Shown: in pieces, positions 10,114 to 21,489 of the stretch
How the letters are laid out: every line of letters begins with the position of its first letter
Position numbering within the stretch: the stretch's first letter is position 1
Origin: Cephalotus follicularis
Taxonomy: Eukaryota; Streptophyta; Magnoliopsida; Oxalidales; Cephalotaceae
NCBI GenBank assembly: GCA_001972305.1
Contig: BDDD01001479.1
Span: forward strand, 344,515-408,514
DNA: 64,000 nucleotides
Direction of reading: 5' to 3'
Made by a program: the position numbers and the translations under genes
Notes under the pieces: model-generated
The model's database searches: none
What the model saw: the letters and a program-made list of their open reading frames with translations, nothing else
Told to the model about the DNA's origin: nothing

Positions 10114-11407
10114 CTCTGTCACACCCCGTTTAAAGAGAAACGACATATAAGCAGTAAAGGCAATTAACACATAAATACAGCTCATGTAAAAACCATAAAA
10201 TTTAAACTTTTCACAAGCTGTCATTTGCGGAAGAATAAAAAGAAAACCATAAGCTGTAAAAACCGTAGCGTGAATCCCATACTACATGCTACCCAAAACA
10301 CCCAACATTGTTAATCGCCCACGAAACGGAGCGTGATCACAGTACAAGTTCAAATCCCACCAGTAAACATGTCCATAAAACGTTACATCAGAATCCTTTA
10401 ACAACTTAGTTTATTATAGGACATGAGAATGAGTAAAACTGAGAACAATACAATAACTTGTTCTTCGGCCATGCTAGTCCGACAGGTCCACAGCATCAAT
10501 CTGTAAAGCAGGGGGTTAGCCTTTGTCCTCACTTGGCTAAGTCATAAAAGTAACTCGGGATCAACATGATGCATGTCATGATATGAATGCATGAATGATG
10601 CAGTGCAGTGGAGACCCTAGTTTATATATATATGAAAATATATACGTATAACAGTACAGTAAAATATCAGTGGGCATAGATATATGTGTGAAATATATGT
10701 ATGCAACAATAGTAGTAACCCGGCCAGGGCTACATCAACAAGAACAGTAATGTACAAGAAGGACCAACAGGCAGTACAAGATGTCTGCATAGGACCACAA
10801 CAACAGGCAGTATGTGTAACGCCGCTAACTCCTAGCCCCACGCTACACTCCCACTCCGGTCCCTGCTCCAGGAAACCGAGCGAGGAAACAGTACAGTGAG
10901 TTACCCAGCCATACTCCTGGCCCCTAGGTCAACCCTACCACTAGCCGGCGCTGGCAGCCTCCGCCATGCAACTAGTGGCTCAAGCACAAACACATAACAA
11001 TTCGCAGAGCAAACAGTGAATTCAAACAGTAACAGTACAGTAAACAGGACAGTAGTGATCGTTTAGATCCACAACAGGCAGGTTATTTCCAAAATGTTTC
11101 AAAAGTGATAACATTTGAAATATTGCATTTTCAGTAGAAAATACTTTTAAACAGTTTCAGTCATGGAAATCGCTTTCCAAAGATGCTTGAAAATACGATA
11201 TCGATATTCGTTTGTACTCAAAATAGCAGTTTCAATTGACATATGCATTTCTAAAGTAACAACACATTAGAAATCATAATTCGAGTACAAACAGTACAAA
11301 CAGGCAGTAAAACAGTGTATGTGCAATGCATACAAATGGTCAAATACACTCTAACAGGAATCGGGATCGTTTCGTATCGTTAGATAAAGAAATCCCCAAA
11401 CAGTTTC

Positions 11408-11740
11408 AAAGACGTCGATGTCCATTAAAAGGCGTCGATGTCTTTTCCTGTAGACGTCGATGTCCAAGTCCTTAGAGTCAACGTGTTCTACTGCAGGAGG
11501 CGTCGATGTCCATTTCATACGCCTCGATGCTCAAGGTCTGGAACCTTAGAACGACATCATATTGTTCACGGCGTTGACGCGTTAAGGTGGAAACCTTAGG
11601 CGTCGACGTGTGACACATCAAAACCTAAACAGATAGCCTAAGGCGTCGATGTCTTTCTATAGACGTCGATCCATTTCACATCAGTAACCAGGCAAAACCC
11701 AAAAGACGTCGACGTTCATCAAAAGGCGTCGATCTTTATC
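11408..11740 (-). repeat. Phased GACGTCGATGTC array (B 5' LTR, distal)
   Basis: At least twelve cores of the form (G/A)(G/A)CGTCGA(T/C)(G)TC, the first five at about 22-24 nt spacing and later ones more irregular. Variants such as AGTCAACGTG and GCGTTGACGC look like CpG-to-TpG/CpA changes of the same core. It lies about 1.09-1.42 kb from the LTR 5' end. It is absent from the deleted partner LTR. Confidence 0.87.
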
Positions 11741-12493
11741 GAGTAACAGTCGTCTTCTTCCTCACGACTTAACAAACAATAGGCATTACAACCCATATTC
11801 ATGCACAATAACAGGGAACCAAGGCAGGAAACCAACATGCAGATACTCATTACATATCTAGCATATCATGGTATCAATCCAGTGACAAAATCAATTCAAT
11901 AAGCATGCATTTCATACACCAAAACCATAGACCATGCATTGATATCAATCTCAAGATTTCAGTTATGGCTTCTCCTACCTTTTGTCCCAAGTTAGGAACT
12001 GGAAAGTCCACCTCTTTTTATTCCAAACTGGTCACAGCAGCCTCTAGGTCCTTCCCGTTGCTGCAAGTCACCAGCTCCAAGCTCAAAGCTCAACAATGGT
12101 GGAAATGTTTTCTTTCCTTAACTCTCTATTTTCTTACACAGGTGTCTCAGCCGAACCAGGGATGAAGAGAGGAGGCGTTTTATGCAGGTCGAACATCTCT
12201 CTTCCCTCTCTGGCCCATTGCATGCATCTCACAGTTCCATTTTCCCATTTTCTCTCTTTCCCAGTTATGTCCCATTTCTTTTGCAGGAGCAGACGTTGAA
12301 GGTGGTACCACAGCCTGCATGCACACCCAAGTGTCATGCCCTTCCTCCCATTCTGGCACCTACATGCCTGGTATCAAGCCAGCATGCGCAGCACGTATCA
12401 ATCATGCCCCAAGGTTCCTGAGAAAGGCTCTAAAAAGATTCCTCTTTGCACGTTGTTTGTCAGCAGAGTAACATGCCTGGAATTTGAAGTTAA

Positions 12494-12646
12494 CACATCG
12501 ATGTCTTTCCAAAGACGTCGATGTCTTTCACCATTTTACACGAGGACGTCGATGTCTTCGTATGCATCGATGTGCATATGCATGCAGCTATGTGCGCCCT
12601 TTTGCCTCAAGGACGTCGACGTGATTCCAAAGGCGTCGACATGCTT
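12494..12646 (-). repeat. Phased GACGTCGATGTC array (B 5' LTR, proximal)
   Basis: About seven cores (ACATCGATGTC, GACGTCGATGTC, GACGTCGACGTG, GGCGTCGACATG and others), 180-335 bp from the LTR 5' end. The spacers share no obvious sequence. Confidence 0.85.
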
Positions 12647-12828
12647 CCCCCAGAACAACGTCGTTTTAGCCTTTTTAACATTCTTTTAGCATATAACTCT
12701 AAAATTCAACATTATAGGAATTTTGGAAAAACATCACTAAATTCAGAAAGTCCATCATTTTATTAATTCCAAAAATAAAGTACAAGTACATTATGAAATT
12801 ACATTACATGAAAATCTCGGGGATTACA

Positions 12829-13812
12829 AATGGATTAGCAAAGTTTGGGGCAAGACCGTAGGCAGCCGGTTACTGAGGAGAATGCTCTAGGTGATGTTTA
12901 GTTGGGAAGGGAAACTAGGGACAGGACTGATACAAATGTTTATATCTGGCTTGAGCGGTTCCAGAAATAGAGGCCACTGTCTGTCAGCTCAGTCGTGACT
13001 CCTGTGGAGTTTGAGCATTGGATTAAGCATATGGACAAGATATTCGATGTGCTTGGTTGTGGTGATGAGCATAAGGTTAGGTTAGCTGTTTACAAGCTTG
13101 AGGGTGATTCTCAGAAGTGGTGGAAGACTCTGGGATTGGCTAAGGGTGGTAACTATGTTGATGCTTTGACTTGGTCATTGTTTTGCGAAGACTTCTATCG
13201 GAAGTATTTTCCCGCTGCTGATAAGGAGGCTTATGCAAGGGAGTTCAAAAATACAAGATAGAAGGATGGAGAATCGGTCACAAAGTTTCTGATCCGTTTC
13301 ACTAGGCTTGTTGGTTTTGCTGGGTCTAAAGCAGGGACAGCACTGGGGCAGGTTGAGAAGTTCAAGTGAAAGCTACACTATCAGCTTAGGGGTAAGCTGA
13401 TTAATACTAGTTTTGCAGATGTTTCTGAAGTGGCTAATGCAACAAAGAATATAGAACTGGAGAGGCTAGACTTCCAGGCAGCTCGGCAGGAAAATGATAA
13501 GAAGAGAAACAGGGGAGATTCTCAAGAGCAAGGTTCTGGACAGTATGGCAAGAACAGAAATGGTAGACGAGGAAGGAGGAATGATAACCAGGGACAACGA
13601 CAGCCCGGTAATGATCAGAAGTAGACACAGGAAGCTGGGGTTGTTCAGATTGCCAAGTGTGATACTTGTGGTAGACAGCATCCAGTGGGAGTGTGCTATA
13701 TGGCCATCGGGGCCTATTTTATATGTGGTCAATAAGGGCACTTGTGAAATATTTTCCTGATCCTTGTGCGAAGGATAGGAGGAGGAACAATGCAGAATCT
13801 GGATAGGACAAT
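12829..13812 (+). pseudogene. Element A Gag, main part
   Basis: Continues A gag after element B. The capsid-type segment contains FEHWIKHMDKIFDVLG and KWWKTLGLAKGG and is open at 12995-13261. Stops follow at about 13259, 13367 and 13622. The basic, Gln/Arg-rich region 13430-13624 precedes a degraded CCHC region (CDTCGRQHPVGVC, then CGQ.GHL with a stop inside). No intact Gag can be made. Confidence 0.8.
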
Positions 13813-14421
13813 GTGGGAGGTCGTGGTTTTGCTATCACGACACAGCAAGCAGCTAATGCACCAGGTATGATTTCAGGTTTTGTTTCTGTTGGTAACCATA
13901 GGGCTTATGTTTTGTATGATACTGGATCGACCCACTCGGTTGTAGCAAGGTCATTTGTTTGGCATCTTGGAATGCCTTCACAAATGCTTGATCCAGCTTT
14001 GGTTCTTTCAAACCCTACGGGTACATCTGTTGTGATACTTGAGTGTTTTTATGCTTGCCCTCTTGTTTTCGATGATTGGATTCATGATGCGGATCTTCTA
14101 CCTATTGATATGTATGACTTTGATATGATTATGGGTATGAATTGGTTAGTTCGCCATCGAGCTACGATTGACTGTCATGCTCGGAGGATTCTGTTTGGGG
14201 ATGTGGGCATACCTGATTTTATGTATCAGGGTTCACAACCGAGAAAAGAAGTGAAGGTTATTTCTGCTTTGAAGGCTCGAAAGTTGGTGGTTAAGGGCGC
14301 TGAGGGTTTCTTAGTTGTTGTGAAGGATGTCTCTAAGGTTGAGCCTCGCCTTGAAGACTATCCTGTGGTTCGAGAGTTTGCAGATGTGTTTTCGGAGGAG
14401 TTACTGGGCTTGCCACTGTAA
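13813..14421 (+). pseudogene. Element A aspartic protease
   Basis: A 202-codon open stretch with the retropepsin motif LYDTGSTHSVV (active-site triad DTG, near 13918-13938) and the later MYDFDMIMGMNWL motif. The C-terminal part (ADVFSEELLGLPL) leads into the RT N-terminus. A TAA at 14419 separates them. Confidence 0.85.
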
Positions 14422-15240
14422 CGGGAAGTGGGGTTTAACATTGAGCTCATTCCTGGGGTGGCACCTATATCTAAGGCACCATATAGGATGGCACCACTTG
14501 AGTTACAGGAGCTGAAGGAATAGTTGCAAGAGCTGTTGGATCAGGGTTTCATTCGGCTTAGTGTTTTACTGTGGGGTGCTCTAGTTCTTTTTGTGAAGTA
14601 GAAAAATGGGTCGATGAGGCTATGCATAGACTATAGAGAGTTGAATCATATTACTGTTCGGAATAAATACCCTTTGCCTAGGATTGATTACTTGTTTGAT
14701 CAACTATGAGGTGCTCGGTATTCCTCTAAAATCGATTTGAGATCATGATATCATCAGCTTCGGATAAAAGATGAAGATGTGCCTAAAACTTATTTCCGTA
14801 CTCTTTATGGGCATTATGAGTTTCTGGTGATGCCGTTCGGACTTACTAATGCACCGGTAGTTTTCATGGATCTGATGAATCGGGTGTTTCATGAGTACTT
14901 GGATCAGTTTGTGATTGTGTTCATAGATGATATTCTTGTGTATTCCAAGTCGAAGGAAGAACATGCAGAACCGCTTCGTATAGTGCTAGGTATTCTGAGG
15001 AAGAATCAGTTATACACAAAGTTTTCAAAATGTGAGTTCTGGTTGGAACAGGTGGCGCTTTTGGGTCATGTGGTTACTGGTAAAGGTATCTGTGTGGATC
15101 CTGCTAAAGTTGAGGCTATTACTAAATGTTCGAGACCTGCCACAGTGACGAAGGTTAGGAGCTTTTTGGGTTTGGCTGGATACTATAGGCGGTTTGTGGA
15201 AGGTTTTTCCTCAATAGCCTTACCACTGACTTAGCTAATG
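14422..15240 (+). pseudogene. Element A reverse transcriptase
   Basis: RT with stops near 14522, 14600 and 14708 in the fingers. From 14779 the palm is open: [14 protein letters not shown], then the catalytic FIDD in [13 protein letters not shown] (14920-14931), then [14 protein letters not shown]. It is similar to the B RT but clearly diverged. A TAG at 15233 ends the open part. Confidence 0.88.
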
Positions 15241-15770
15241 AGAAAGGGAGCTAGGTTTGAATGGAATGAAAAGTGAGAAGCAAGCTTCGAGAAATAGAAG
15301 AATGGTCTTGTGTCAGCACCGATTCTTCGTTTACCATATGGGTTGGGTGGATACCAGATTTACAGTGATGCTTCTAAGAAGGGTTTGGGGTGTGCTTTAA
15401 TGTAGCACGGTCATGTGATAGCTTATGCTTCGCGACAGTTGAAGCCTTATGAAGTAAACTATCCTACACATGATCTCGAGTTGGCAGCAGTGGTGTTTGC
15501 GTTGAAGATCTGGAGGCACTACTTGTACGGAGAAACTTGTGATGTCTTTACTGATCATAAGAGTCTCAAGTACATCTTTACGCAGAAAGAGTTGAATATG
15601 CGTCAGAGAAGGTGGTTAGAGCTTCTGAAGGACTACGATCTGAATATTCAGTACCACCTTGGTAAAGCAAACGTGGTAGCTGATGCACTTAGTCAGAAGA
15701 GTTGTGGGAGTATAGCGGCTTTGCATACTCAGCCGCAGTTGATAGCGATATGGAGAGATGGGACTTGAAT
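15241..15770 (+). pseudogene. Element A RNase H
   Basis: YSDASKKGLGC (15361-15375 for the first residues), [14 protein letters not shown] and [11 protein letters not shown] carry the catalytic acidic residues. [14 protein letters not shown] marks the C-terminal connection. In-frame stops lie near 15275, 15294 and 15404 (the last replaces a Gln-like codon before HGHVIAYAS). Confidence 0.87.
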
Positions 15771-16570
15771 CTGTTTGTTTGGGGTTCTGAAGGTTTTGTT
15801 GCTCAATGAATGTAGAGCCTACTCTTGTATCTCAGATTAAGACAACTTATAGTGATGATGGTAAGCTTTGGGCCTTAGTCCAGGATGTTGAAAAGGGTAA
15901 ACAGACAGAGTTCTGTGTGGATGAACATGGTGTGATATTGTTGGGTAATCGGTTGCGTGTTATGGCTGATACTTCTTTCAGAGATGATGTTTTGTTAGAG
16001 GAACACAGTTCTCCATTTTCTAAACATCCGGGTTCTACAAAATTGTATAAAGACTTGAAGAAGAACTTCTGTTGGAATGGAATGAAACGGGATGTAGCAG
16101 ACTATATTGGGAGGTGTTTGATCTGTCATCAGGTAAAGATTGAACACCAGCATGCTAGTGGTTTGTTACAATCCTTAGAAGTTCCAGTATGGAAATAGGA
16201 AATCATTTCGATGGACTTTGTTACGGGTTTGCCGAGAACTTTCAGAAGGAACGATGCTATCTGGATAGTAGTGGATCGACTGACTAAATCGGCTCAATTT
16301 TTGGCTATTCGAGAGGACTTCTCTTTGGATATTTGGGCTGAGGTGTTTCAGCAGGAGATAGTGAGACTCCATAGGACTCCGGTATCCATTGTTTCGGATA
16401 GGGATCCTCGTTTCACTTTGCGATTTTGGAAAGGGTTCCAGAAAGCTTGGGGTACTAGGCTCAGTTATAGTACAACTTTCCATCCAAAGACAGATGGACA
16501 GACTGAGTAGACCATCCAGACCTTAGAGGATATGTTGAGGTCTTGTGCGTTGGAGTGGACTGGGAACTGG
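15771..16570 (+). pseudogene. Element A integrase, N-terminal and core segment
   Basis: The zinc finger keeps H (EEHSSPFS), H (SKHPGSTKLY) and the CLICHQ cysteines. The catalytic core shows D in MDFVTGLP, D in SDRDPRF and E in DGQTE, the last followed directly by a TAG. The segment stops where a copia solo LTR was inserted (duplication ACTGG at 16566-16570 and 17955-17959). The core continues at 17955. Confidence 0.88.
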
Positions 16571-16689
16571 TGTTGACGATTAAGTCTCAATCCTTGTTTT
16601 GATGATAACATATTTGCATCTAACTAAGTTACTTGATGTGCAAGGAATTACAAGTTGAATATCAAAGTCTAAAGCCATCTGCAGAAAAA

Positions 16690-17316
16690 GAAGTCGACTC
16701 CTTTATAAATAGCATCGACGCCTTTTGTACAGAATGAACTGCGAAGAAAACATCTACCTCCCAGTTATTGGCATCGACGTCCGTACAAAAAGAAGTCGAC
16801 TACTTCCAGAAGACGTCGACCACATTCAAGAAGACATCGACTACTTCAGGGAAAACATCGACGCGTTTAGTCATTTTATGGACCAGAAGCTACTGTATGA
16901 AAATGCACTCAAAGACATCGATCCTCAACCAAAAGACATCGACGTCCAAGTAAAAGACATCGACGCCTTTCAATAGAGATCGACGCCATTTTCATAATTC
17001 CCAGAAAAAGCATCGACTCCAAGGAAGAGATCGACGTGACACTCAAACCCTCTGCACCTGGAGATTTCCCAGAAAAGACATCGACGTCTTTCAAAAAGAA
17101 GTCGACGCCTTTTCAAATAGACAACACCCGGGAAAGCTGGAACGGCTAGTTTAACCACTTATAACGGCTACCAAATAAAAGACATCGACTCCTTTATAAA
17201 GAAGTCGACGCCTTTTCAAGTGAACAAGAACCGGGAAAGCTGGAACGGCTAGTTTAACCACCATAACGGCTATCAACTAAAAGACATCGACCCCTTTCAG
17301 AAAGAAGTCGACGTCT
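16690..17316 (+). repeat. TCGAC-core array in copia solo LTR
   Basis: More than twenty cores of AA(G/C)(T/A)TCGAC(G/T) type (AAGTCGAC, ACATCGACG, ACGTCGAC). Many lie 21 nt apart, most regularly at 16790-16870 and 16910-16975. Because 21 is divisible by 3, one frame translates to heptads of the KDID/EDID type (16725-16976). I regard this ORF as a by-product of the repeat. The position upstream of the TATA box places the array in U3. Confidence 0.88.
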
Positions 17317-17332
17317 TTGTACCAGCAGAGAT
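17128..17332 (+). repeat. Tandem duplication of about 103 bp in copia LTR
   Basis: GGAAAGCTGGAACGGCTAGT followed by TTAACCAC occurs at 17131 and again at 17234, with GACATCGAC and AAGTCGACG cores between, so whole array segments have been duplicated. Confidence 0.8.
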
Positions 17333-17409
17333 AAATTCAACAAATGCAACTCACATTCTTTAATCAAAAGCTTCCACAAATTAAGCAACGGCTATAAACC
17401 TTTTCAAGC

Positions 17410-17416
17410 TATAAAA
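17410..17416 (+). promoter_or_regulatory. TATA box of the copia solo LTR
   Basis: TATAAAA in the context AGCTATAAAAGGAAGC, the best TATA box in the window. Transcription would start about 30 nt downstream (near 17442), placing the whole palindromic array in the upstream promoter region (U3). Confidence 0.65.
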
Positions 17417-17954
17417 GGAAGCATGAAACCTCAGAAGATGTACAACCAAGAACTACTACAATTCAGAATCATCTACATCAATCACACAACATCAAGAGAA
17501 ATCCAATTCAAGCTATCTAGTGTGCAAAAACTCAAAGTGCTCTACATTGTTCAACAAAGCTTCTAAGCTTCTTTCTTTGAGTGTATCTGAGTGTTTCATT
17601 TTGTGAGCTATATTTATTCACATCAACCTATTCAAGAGGTTATTGTAAACACTTTTCATATTACTTGTAAAAGAGGAGAATCCTCTAAGGCTTTGAGGTC
17701 AAAGTCTTGTGATTGAGGTCAATCACGAAATTGTGAGGGGGAACGATTTGCTGCCTTAATCAAATCGAGTTAGTGGAAACTCAAGGAGCTCCCTTGGGAA
17801 AAGTGGACGTAGGCAAGAGTTAGCCGAACCACTCTAAATATCGGAGAAATTTTTCTTTCCTTGTCTATTTACATTTAAAGTTTTTAAATTTCCGCATATT
17901 CCTCAATATTCAATTCACCCCCCCTCTTGTATATTGCAAGAGTGTTTTATTTCA

Positions 17955-18065
17955 ACTGGGATGAGTATTTGAGCTTGGTGGAGTTTGCATACAATAACAG
18001 TTGGCATGCTAGCATCCGTATGGCTTCGTTTGAAGCTCTTTATGGGAGGAAGTGTCGAGCTCCAA
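17955..18065 (+). pseudogene. Element A integrase, middle segment
   Basis: Resumes exactly after the copia LTR with LVEFAYNNSWHASI and FEALYGRKC, the conserved end of the integrase core. It is cut again at 18065 by an A-family solo LTR. Confidence 0.9.
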
Positions 18066-20871
18066 TGTAATACCCTGGTTGTTCGTGTGTATGTTTTACA
18101 GACTTTTAACCTTTTTTTGGGGGGATTTTAATTCTGTGTTGTTATGAAGTCCGTTTGCCCTATGATTGGGCCTTTGTGTTTTGGGCTGACTGATACAAGC
18201 CTGAACTTTGGATATGTTTGTATGTTAATGCATGGTTATGGGTTGTGCCTATGTCTATGTCCTATTAATTATCAAGTTTTATTATAAATTCTATTTTTTT
18301 TTTTCTATTTTGAAAATTATTAAAACAATTTCTTTAATTTTCTTTAATTCTTATTTATTCTTTTCTTTTCTTTTTCCTTTTTCTTTCTTTCCTTTTTTCT
18401 TCCCTCTCTTTCCTTCTCTCACCCGAATTCTTCTTCTTCTCCCTATCTTCTCACACGGTTTTTTTTTTTATTTCTTTTCCATTCTTATCTCCTGAAAATC
18501 CTCTCTTCTACTTTATCAATCAGGTTATGTCTCCTATTTCTATTTAAAGAGTGACATTATCATTGTTACATGTTATATCAGTTCTCTATGCAAAGTCACT
18601 GCCGAATCCTGCAGTATTGAAGTCTGTCTTGGTTCTTGAGGAGTTGTTTCATCAGATTGATAGAGGTAATCTGTCTTTTGTTGTCCTCTTGGTTATGTTT
18701 TCGTTGGCAGGCTTTGAGTTGTGTATTTGTTTTCTCTTCTCTTTTGTCTCTTTGCACAGTCGGTTAACAATTGTTGTGTGTTGTTATCTCTGCTATTTTC
18801 AGTGTCGCTAATACCATTGCAGGTTAGTAATATTTGCTGTGATGGTTACTTCCACATGGTTATAAGTTGGTTTTGTTGTTAATGTCTCATAGTTTTGATT
18901 TCTGCCCATATATGTTATGTCATAGAATTCCTAAGCTCGTCGGCATGTTTTAGACATCATAGACTTCTTGTAATTTGGTTTTAATCTCTATAAAAGGTAA
19001 TGGACAGAAAATTGGACTTATATGTACGCATATGTTCAAAGGTTCTTTCTTTCTTTCTTTGGAAGTTAAGTAACTGTTTATGTATTCTATGTCAATTTTG
19101 TGTTTTTGTGTCATCTAAACATCATACAATGTCTTGGGTATATGTCCATATGTCTCTGGTATTGTGTTAGTTGAGTTTGAACAATTTCCACATTGAAATT
19201 TCTAAGTTTATAGTGTTATGTCGTCCAGAATAGTCGACTGTTCTCATAGACAGTCGGCTGGTTTGGTTGAGCAGTCGGTTGTTTTATGAACATAGTCGAC
19301 TGTTTTGTGTTGAGTAGTCAACTGGACCCCTATCACAATCTACTGCTTGCAGTCCCGTTTGTGTACTCGACTGGCCTTGTTGCATAGTCAGCTGCCAAGC
19401 TTCCAATTGTAGACTGAAGCTCTGTAATAGTCAGCTGTTTTGCTCAAAAAATTCCTGTTTTCAACTGTCTTGATTCGTTTGATTTATGAATCAATCTGTT
19501 CTTTCCTAAACACTATAACGAATCTGTTTTATGTCTCTAATGATTCTCAGACCCTTATATGCATGGTTTTGTGTCTTTTAGATTCGTGTGCTTCAAAGGA
19601 GAGTTGAATTAACAATCTTTTCATGAGTCTTTTCTATAACCGCATAAGGTACGGATATTCTGCTCTTTGGCCATCTGGTTTTATGAACGAAAATCAGTTT
19701 ACTCCTGTGATATGTTCTTTCAGTGTTATGACTCGGTTATGCTTTATGGTTTGGATATGTTTCAAAAATAAAGTTGGTTTTGACATTTTGTGAATTTAAA
19801 TGTTCCTGACTTTATTCTTATGCTGTGATACGTTATGATATGTTATATGTTACGATCATCTCATTTATGGTGATAACTAAATGGGTTGATGCTTTGTTAT
19901 GAAAAGTATGCAATGATATCGTTTGTTAACGATTTTACAACATATTTCGAAAAAGCATATTTTACGTGTTATTAAATTGATTCTGATAAATTCATGCTGC
20001 CGAAATGATAAAATACTGAGTAGTTGTACCCACCTATGGGGCGTACCATAGGCATGTCGTAGGCCTGGCACAGGGACATGACACTTGTGTAGCGGTTTGA
20101 TTAGACTACGGCGTCTCTCTGTGTTATGAATAAATCCCATGAGGTGGATTTATGGATCCGTTATGTATGATTGAGGCGTATGAATCGATTCTAGTTTATG
20201 GCGTACGTGTGGAGTTATAAAATATGTGATATGATGTGAAATGAGAATTGACTTGTGTAGTGCCGTATACATCAATTCTAGTGGGCATGTGGAATTAGCA
20301 CCTTCGTTGCCATCTATATGTTGTGGATACATGATATGTTATGTGGCTCAATATGTGTGTGTGTTTATGAAATTTATGTTTCGTATATGTTTCAAAAGTT
20401 ATGGTTTTAACTGTTTTGTTGCTTAAGATTTCTGCTATGAGGTTTACTAAAATCTTTCTACTTTTAAGTTACCGTTTACTGTTTTACCTTCTTTATTCGT
20501 ACTGAGGTTTGCTCACCCGCGTTTTTGTTTCCATGCGGCAAGTAACCATGTGTAACAGGGGTAAGTGTGATTTGAGAGATGACCACCATATGTCCAGCAT
20601 CCTCTAGGAGTGTGATCCCTTTTATGTTTTCTTTTAGGATTGGCTATGAACCATAAGTTATTTTGGTTTATGTTTTCAGAACTTGACCTTGGAATATGTT
20701 TAAGTTTTTAAGTTTTTGATCAGTTTTCAGATATGCTATGTTATGACTGCAACATTTTTAGCTAATGAAGTTATGCTTATGTTCAGTATGATATACTAAG
20801 TTAAGATATGTTATGCTTAAGTTATGTTAAGTTATGACCTGTGACGACTCCCGCCGTCCGGGGGTGTTACA
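18066..20871 (+). mobile_element. A-family solo LTR inside A integrase
   Basis: 2806 bp, TGTAATACCC ... GGGGGTGTTACA, homologous along its length to both A LTRs but clearly more diverged from them than they are from each other. Flanks are TCCAA (18061-18065) and TCCGA (20872-20876), a duplication with one later change. No internal region is left, so an unequal LTR-LTR exchange removed it. It is an insertion of a related subfamily into A itself. Confidence 0.9.
19232..19437 (+). repeat. 21-nt phased AGTCGACTG array (A-like solo LTR)
   Basis: Eleven positions colinear with 2419-2624, including the two short 14-nt steps, but with more changes: AGTCGGTTG, AGTCAACTG, AGTCAGCTG (twice), ACTCGACTG. 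Most changes are C-to-T or G-to-A at the CpG. Spacing is better kept than core sequence. Confidence 0.88.
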
Positions 20872-21450
20872 TCCGACATGGTTGGATGAGGTTGGAGAAC
20901 AGCTATCGAAGGACCCGAGCTAGTACAGATCGCTACTGAGAAAGTGACAATAGCAAGGGAGATTTTGAAGGTAGCTCAATCTCGACAGAAGAGTTATGCG
21001 GATAGACATCGGAGGGACTTGGAGTTCAAAGTAGGTGAACATGTGTTCTTAAAAGTTTCACCTTGGAAAGGAGTTTGACGTTTTGGGCTGAAAGGAAAGT
21101 TAAGTCCACTATATATTGGACATTTTGAAATTCTGGAAAAGGTGGGCGCAGTGGCATATCGGTTAGCTTTTCCTCCGCAGTTAACACAAGTCCATAACGT
21201 GTTCCACATGTCTCTGTTGAGGGGTTATCAGTATCATCCCCTGCATGTGGTTCACTATCCTTTGGACAGCATTCAGGAGGTCCTATCTTGTGACAAGGAG
21301 GCTGAGGCTATTCTGGGTCGACAGGAGCGGGTGACACGTAGTAAGACCGTTCCTTTTGCGAAAGTTCTATAGAGGAACCATACCGAGCGCGAAGCTACTT
21401 GGGAGTTGGAGGAGCCCATTCGGAAGCGATATCCACGTTTGTTTGTTTAA
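20872..21450 (+). pseudogene. Element A integrase C-terminus and chromodomain-like tail
   Basis: Resumes with TWLDEVGEQL, then HVFLKVSPWKGV, VHNVFHMSLLRGY and a tail ending ATWELEEPIRKRYPRLFV before a TAA. This order and ending are those of Del/Tekay chromovirus integrases, whose tail targets histone-marked chromatin. Stops occur near 20920, 21076 and 21370. Confidence 0.85.
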
Positions 21451-21489
21451 GGTATGTGCATGTTTGTGATTTTGGGACGAAATCCATTT

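Larger units (their letters stand above)
4346..12828 (-). mobile_element. Complete Ty3 chromovirus element B, nested in A gag
   Basis: Minus-strand element with LTRs at 10117-12828 (5') and 4346-5411 (3'), primer site 10101-10113, polypurine tract next to the 3' LTR (5412-5428 on the plus strand), and the full gag-PR-RT-RH-IN order between them. The perfect 5-bp duplication AATGG flanks it (4341-4345, 12829-12833). The LTRs start TGTCACACCCCG on the plus strand. The two LTRs differ by only a few percent where both exist, so B is younger than its host A. The 3' LTR has lost about 1.65 kb. Reading frames carry several stops, so it is non-autonomous now. Confidence 0.92.
10117..12828 (-). mobile_element. 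Element B 5' LTR (full length)
   Basis: 2712 bp, TG...CA with short inverted ends (plus strand TGTCACACCCCG ... GGGGATTACA). It holds two palindromic arrays: proximal (12494-12646) and distal (11408-11740). The U5-side part (10117-10620) contains blocks shared with elements D and E, for example CTTTGTCCTCACTTGGCTAA, and a segment around GCGTGAATCCCATACTACATGC. Confidence 0.92.
16571..17954 (+). mobile_element. SIRE-like Ty1/copia solo LTR in A integrase
   Basis: 1384 bp, TGTTGACG ... TTATTTCA, flanked by a perfect 5-bp duplication ACTGG. The start (CTTGTTTTGATGATAACA) and the end (AATTCACCCCCCCTCTTG) are characteristic of SIRE/Maximus copia LTRs. No coding sequence belongs to it. It carries a long TCGAC array upstream of a clear TATA box, and a tandem duplication of about 103 bp. 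Orientation is plus, from the TATA box and the SIRE-like ends. Confidence 0.9.

Noticed and set aside
18232..18495. Hydrophobic Phe-rich ORF resembling a membrane protein
   Set aside because: Encoded by the T-rich, pyrimidine-rich stretch of an LTR start region; composition artefact.
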